From assembly GCA_030433055.1 (NCBI GenBank), contig JAUILJ010000414.1:1-7154 (forward strand): a DNA stretch of 7,154 nt, in the 5' to 3' direction. The notes beneath the pieces were generated by a model. The model was not told the origin of the DNA. It did no database searches and saw nothing but the letters and a program-made list of their open reading frames with translations. Of this stretch, positions 4,810-7,154 are shown one piece after another. Position 1 is the first letter of the stretch; every line of letters starts with the position of its first letter. The translations under genes were made by a program, and so were the position numbers. Origin of the DNA: Polyangia bacterium (GTDB lineage Bacteria; Myxococcota_A; Polyangia; Polyangiales; Polyangiaceae).

Positions 4810-6842
4810 GCTCCCGCGGGGCGTTCGTCCTGTGGGAGCAGCTGCCTCAGGCGCCAGGCTTGAGCGAAGATGCGCCGCTCTGCTTCGGTCAGCGCCTTGA
4901 CAGCGCGCCCCACGAGGAAGCCGCTCGACAGCACCTGGAGCATCGAGGTGAAGAATAGCAACGCGAGGGTTGCCTCCGGAGGGAAATGGACGACCTGAGG
5001 TAGTATCTTCATCGCCCCGTCCTCGAACACGTAGGGGTTCGGGATCGCTCCGAAGGTAATCATTGCCGTGGGGATCAGGATGGCCAGCATCGCGGCCATG
5101 GTGATGCCGCGGCGGGTGATGGCATTGGCGCGCAGGCTGACCATCATCACCGCGGCGTTGACTGCGGCGGCGCCTGGCATCAGCAGCAGAGGTCCGAAGA
5201 TCGCCGAGAGGCTGGCCACGGCGAAGAATGTCGTCGGCATGGTCCAGCGCATGTACTTGGGGACAACATTGCCGGTCACTCCCATCCACAGCGTGATGCC
5301 TATCTGCACCGTGAGGGTCGTCGACATGAACACCATCAGGCCCCAGCTCTTCACGCCCATCAGGATCAGCACCGGGAACAGAAGCGCCCACGCCGCGTAG
5401 GCAACGGAGCTGGCGTTCGCCGCCTTGACGCGATCCCGCCGGTTCACCTCCAGGAGCTCGGCTTCGGCTTCAGGTGGGAGCTCCACGCTCGGATCCAGGA
5501 GCACCTTCATCAGCGTGTGCATCGCGCCTTCGTGGCTCGGATCCAGCGCGAGCGCAGTGGACAGCTCGCGCATGCCCTTCGAGCGCTCCGAGGCGGCGTC
5601 GGCGCCTCCTGCGGTGGCTTTTGCCAGCGCGAGCTGAGCGTTCAGCGTGTGGCGCTGGGCCTGCTCTCGGCGTCGCTCGGTGTCTCGCTCGCCGTCCAGG
5701 AAGCGCTCGATGGCGTCGTTCACGGCGCGCGCGGACTCGAAGCGCTTGCGCGGCTCGAGCTGGGTCGCCTTGAGGACGATCTCATCCAGTTCCGGAGGGA
5801 TACTGAGGTGAGGGGAGCGCTCGCTCGGCGCTTGCTGAAAGCCTGCCACGGTGTTCACCAGCAGCGCTTGCGGAGTCTTGCCGCTGTGCATCGGTTCGAG
5901 CGCCAGCAGCTCGAACAGGATGCAGCCGAGCGCATAGACATCGGTGCGCTCGTCGATGGCGTCGATCTCTCCACGCGCCTGTTCAGGCGCCATGAAACCC
6001 GGCGTGCCCAGGATGGTACCCGCCTGCGTGCCACCGGGCGCGTCCACTGCGTCACTCGTGGGCGTGATGATCTCGGCGGCGCCGCGGATCTTGGCCACGC
6101 CCCAGTCCAGTACGTTCACCTCGCCGTAGTCCCCGAGCATGATGTTCGACGGCTTGAGATCCCGGTGCACCACGCCGCGACTGTGGGCGAAGGCCACCGC
6201 CAGGCACACGCGGGACAGCGCCGTCAGCAGCTGCCGCCTGGAGTAGGCGTCTTCCACCTCCGGATCGCCGTTGCGGTGTCCCTCGATGACCTCCTCCAGG
6301 GTCAGCCCCTTCACACGTTTCATGGTGAAGAACGGCTCACCCTGGGCGTTGCGCCCCAGGTCATACACGGGGACGACGCTGGGGTGCTCCAGCTGGCCCT
6401 GTACACGAGCTTCCCGGAGGAAACGAGAGCGAGCGTCGGAGTCCGTGCCGAACCCGCTGTGCATCACCTTGACCGCGACGTCGCGCCCGATCAGCGAGTC
6501 GTGGCACAGCTTCACCTCACCCATGCCGCCGGCGCCCAGGGTGCGGCGCGACTCGTAGCGCTCGCTGAAGCCTTGATCGGTGAGGCTGTTGTCGTTCAGC
6601 TGTACCGTCTTGTTGCTGTTCGCCGAGTCGGAGTCGGACACCCTCGGGGCATCCGGAAAGCGCTCCGATGCGGCGTACTGGGTGGGTTGGCTGGCGACGT
6701 CCAAGCGCTCGGTGGCACGATGCGCGTCGGCGTGATGCTGTGCATCGCCTCCGAGGCCTTGGTTGGGTTCCCGGCGCAGTGTCTGGACGTCGTCGCTCAG
6801 ATCGGGATTGGAGTCGCCCCGCTTCGTCATGGGGCGAAGCAT
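4806..6842 (-). CDS. Hanks-type Ser/Thr protein kinase with six C-terminal membrane spans
   Basis: The product is 678 residues from ATG 6842. Residues 1-92 are a polar, probably disordered leader. The kinase domain (about 93-385) has the glycine loop LGAGGMGEV (102-110), Lys125 in VAVK, Glu144 in the C helix, HRDLKPSN (226-233, catalytic Asp228), D-W-G (246-248) in place of DFG, APE (285-287), DVYALG (Asp301) and a conserved Arg367. All catalytic residues are present, so it should transfer phosphate from ATP to Ser/Thr. HRD marks it as an RD kinase that may need activation-loop phosphorylation. A charged helix (385-415) and a short TPR-like segment (420-450) lead to six hydrophobic spans near 481-498, 499-521, 536-555, 557-570, 580-599 and 625-645. 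No large extracytoplasmic sensor domain follows, so any signal is probably sensed in the membrane or by a partner. DWG kinases with C-terminal spans are common in myxobacteria. Its substrate cannot be inferred. Confidence 0.93.
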   Translation of the reverse strand: MLRPMTKRGDSNPDLSDDVQTLRREPNQGLGGDAQHHADAHRATERLDVASQPTQYAASERFPDAPRVSDSDSANSNKTVQLNDNSLTDQGFSERYESRRTLGAGGMGEVKLCHDSLIGRDVAVKVMHSGFGTDSDARSRFLREARVQGQLEHPSVVPVYDLGRNAQGEPFFTMKRVKGLTLEEVIEGHRNGDPEVEDAYSRRQLLTALSRVCLAVAFAHSRGVVHRDLKPSNIMLGDYGEVNVLDWGVAKIRGAAEIITPTSDAVDAPGGTQAGTILGTPGFMAPEQARGEIDAIDERTDVYALGCILFELLALEPMHSGKTPQALLVNTVAGFQQAPSERSPHLSIPPELDEIVLKATQLEPRKRFESARAVNDAIERFLDGERDTERRREQAQRHTLNAQLALAKATAGGADAASERSKGMRELSTALALDPSHEGAMHTLMKVLLDPSVELPPEAEAELLEVNRRDRVKAANASSVAYAAWALLFPVLILMGVKSWGLMVFMSTTLTVQIGITLWMGVTGNVVPKYMRWTMPTTFFAVASLSAIFGPLLLMPGAAAVNAAVMMVSLRANAITRRGITMAAMLAILIPTAMITFGAIPNPYVFEDGAMKILPQVVHFPPEATLALLFFTSMLQVLSSGFLVGRAVKALTEAERRIFAQAWRLRQLLPQDERPAGA

Positions 6843-6850
6843 AGCGGTTG

Positions 6851-6854
6851 CTCC
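6851..6854 (-). promoter_or_regulatory. Shine-Dalgarno GGAG that decides the kinase start
   Basis: On the minus strand GGAG lies eight bases before ATG 6842. The frame could also start at a TTG at 6923, but that has no ribosome-binding site, would begin next to the terminator hairpin and would add 27 unremarkable residues. ATG 6830, four codons later, is too far from GGAG. Confidence 0.6.
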
Positions 6855-6928
6855 GCGAGATCCGCAGTTCACCGCGTGCTCGTGCTCTCTCCGCAGCAGG
6901 ATTTGGTTTGGGGGAGAGGACAAACGGG

Positions 6929-6964
6929 CAACGCCGCGGTCCTGCTAGAGGCGCCGCGGCGTTG
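6929..6964 (-). terminator. Strong hairpin, probable terminator of the TonB/AgmX-like gene
   Basis: CAACGCCGCGG (6929-6939) and CCGCGGCGTTG (6954-6964) form a perfect 11-bp stem around a 14-base loop, 31 bases beyond the stop codon of the upstream minus-strand gene. On the minus strand it is followed by CCCGTTTGTCC, with only a short T run. Position and stability fit a terminator that separates the kinase from the upstream gene. The kinase would then need a promoter between 6843 and 6928, where I see no clear one. Confidence 0.55.
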
Positions 6965-6995
6965 ATTCCGTGCTGCGTTTCAGCTCACTTACATA

Positions 6996-7154
6996 TCAAC
7001 CAGGGCTGAACATGATGGGGTACACGACGGTCACGATGCCGCTCTCGGGCTTGGGGAAGCTCAGGCTGTAGAAGCCGCGCACCACGCAGCCCACTGCTGC
7101 TGAGTCCGGGAGATCCGAGCCGCCGTTGCTGGCGTTGCTGACCGCACCATCCGC
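6996..7154 (-). CDS. C-terminal end of a TonB/AgmX-PglI-like protein (5' truncated by the right edge)
   Basis: The minus strand is open from 7154 to a TGA at 6998-6996, giving 52 residues. The ending V-G-C-V-V-R-G-F-Y-S-L-S-F-P-K-P, then E-S-G-I-V-T-V-V-Y-P-I-M-F, follows the pattern of the TonB-type / AgmX-PglI C-terminal domain: a helix with a cysteine, an 'FPxPE' turn, then a last strand. In myxobacteria such domains end many periplasmic proteins, some linked to adventurous gliding, others unknown. The N-terminal part, which would show whether this is a TonB energy transducer, a forkhead-associated protein or something else, lies outside the window. The gene runs in the same direction as the kinase, 153 bases upstream of it, with a terminator-like hairpin between. 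Confidence 0.8.
   Translation of the reverse strand, partial: ADGAVSNASNGGSDLPDSAAVGCVVRGFYSLSFPKPESGIVTVVYPIMFSPG

Noticed and set aside
5517..6965. A 482-codon open frame on the + strand opposite the kinase gene
   Set aside because: It mirrors the kinase gene, whose catalytic motifs are intact. Its translation is rich in Arg, His, Ala, Val and Leu without domains, as expected from antisense of GC-rich codons.

Overview
The window is GC-rich DNA, very probably from a myxobacterium-type member of Myxococcota (Polyangia-like). Three things suggest this. The first is a Hanks-type Ser/Thr kinase with a DWG activation motif and a multi-span C-terminus. The second is a C-terminal fragment with the TonB/AgmX-PglI-like ending found in many myxobacterial surface proteins. 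The third is a set of secreted proteins with 'CC-N-G-x-C' cysteine modules and Ala/Pro/Ser linkers. The assignment rests on recognised protein style only; no 16S gene or other marker is present.

Layout, left to right. (1) Positions 2-1294 (+) hold the 3' part of a gene for an exported protein. It has a CxxCH haem motif, PD40/TolB-like propeller repeats and two tandem cystine-knot-like modules at the C-terminus. A hairpin at 1321-1344 probably terminates it. (2) Positions 1426-1890 (+) encode a small predicted lipoprotein of unknown function, followed by a 49-codon in-frame open continuation after its TGA. (3) Positions 2098-2643 (+) encode a second small lipoprotein with a Pro/Ala/Lys/Glu-rich linker and a six-cysteine domain. 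(4) Positions 2850-4784 (+) encode a 644-residue predicted lipoprotein with a beta-rich body and an Ig-like C-terminus; I recognise no family. (5) Positions 6842-4806 (-) encode a convergent membrane Ser/Thr kinase with six predicted C-terminal membrane spans. (6) Positions 7154-6996 (-) hold the last 52 codons of a TonB/AgmX-like protein. A strong hairpin at 6929-6964 separates it from the kinase gene.

How the genes fit together. All four + strand products look exported: three begin with lipoprotein signal peptides and the first carries extracytoplasmic motifs. The stretch therefore looks like cell-envelope and surface accessory content. The gaps between the + strand genes are 131, 207 and 206 bases, so this is not a tight operon. 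The kinase ends 21 bases from the end of the large lipoprotein gene, tail to tail, so their closeness does not imply co-transcription. No mobile element, CRISPR array, tRNA or rRNA is visible. I do not see a clearly novel multi-gene system. The most unusual items are the haem/propeller/tandem-knottin architecture and the unclassified 644-residue lipoprotein.
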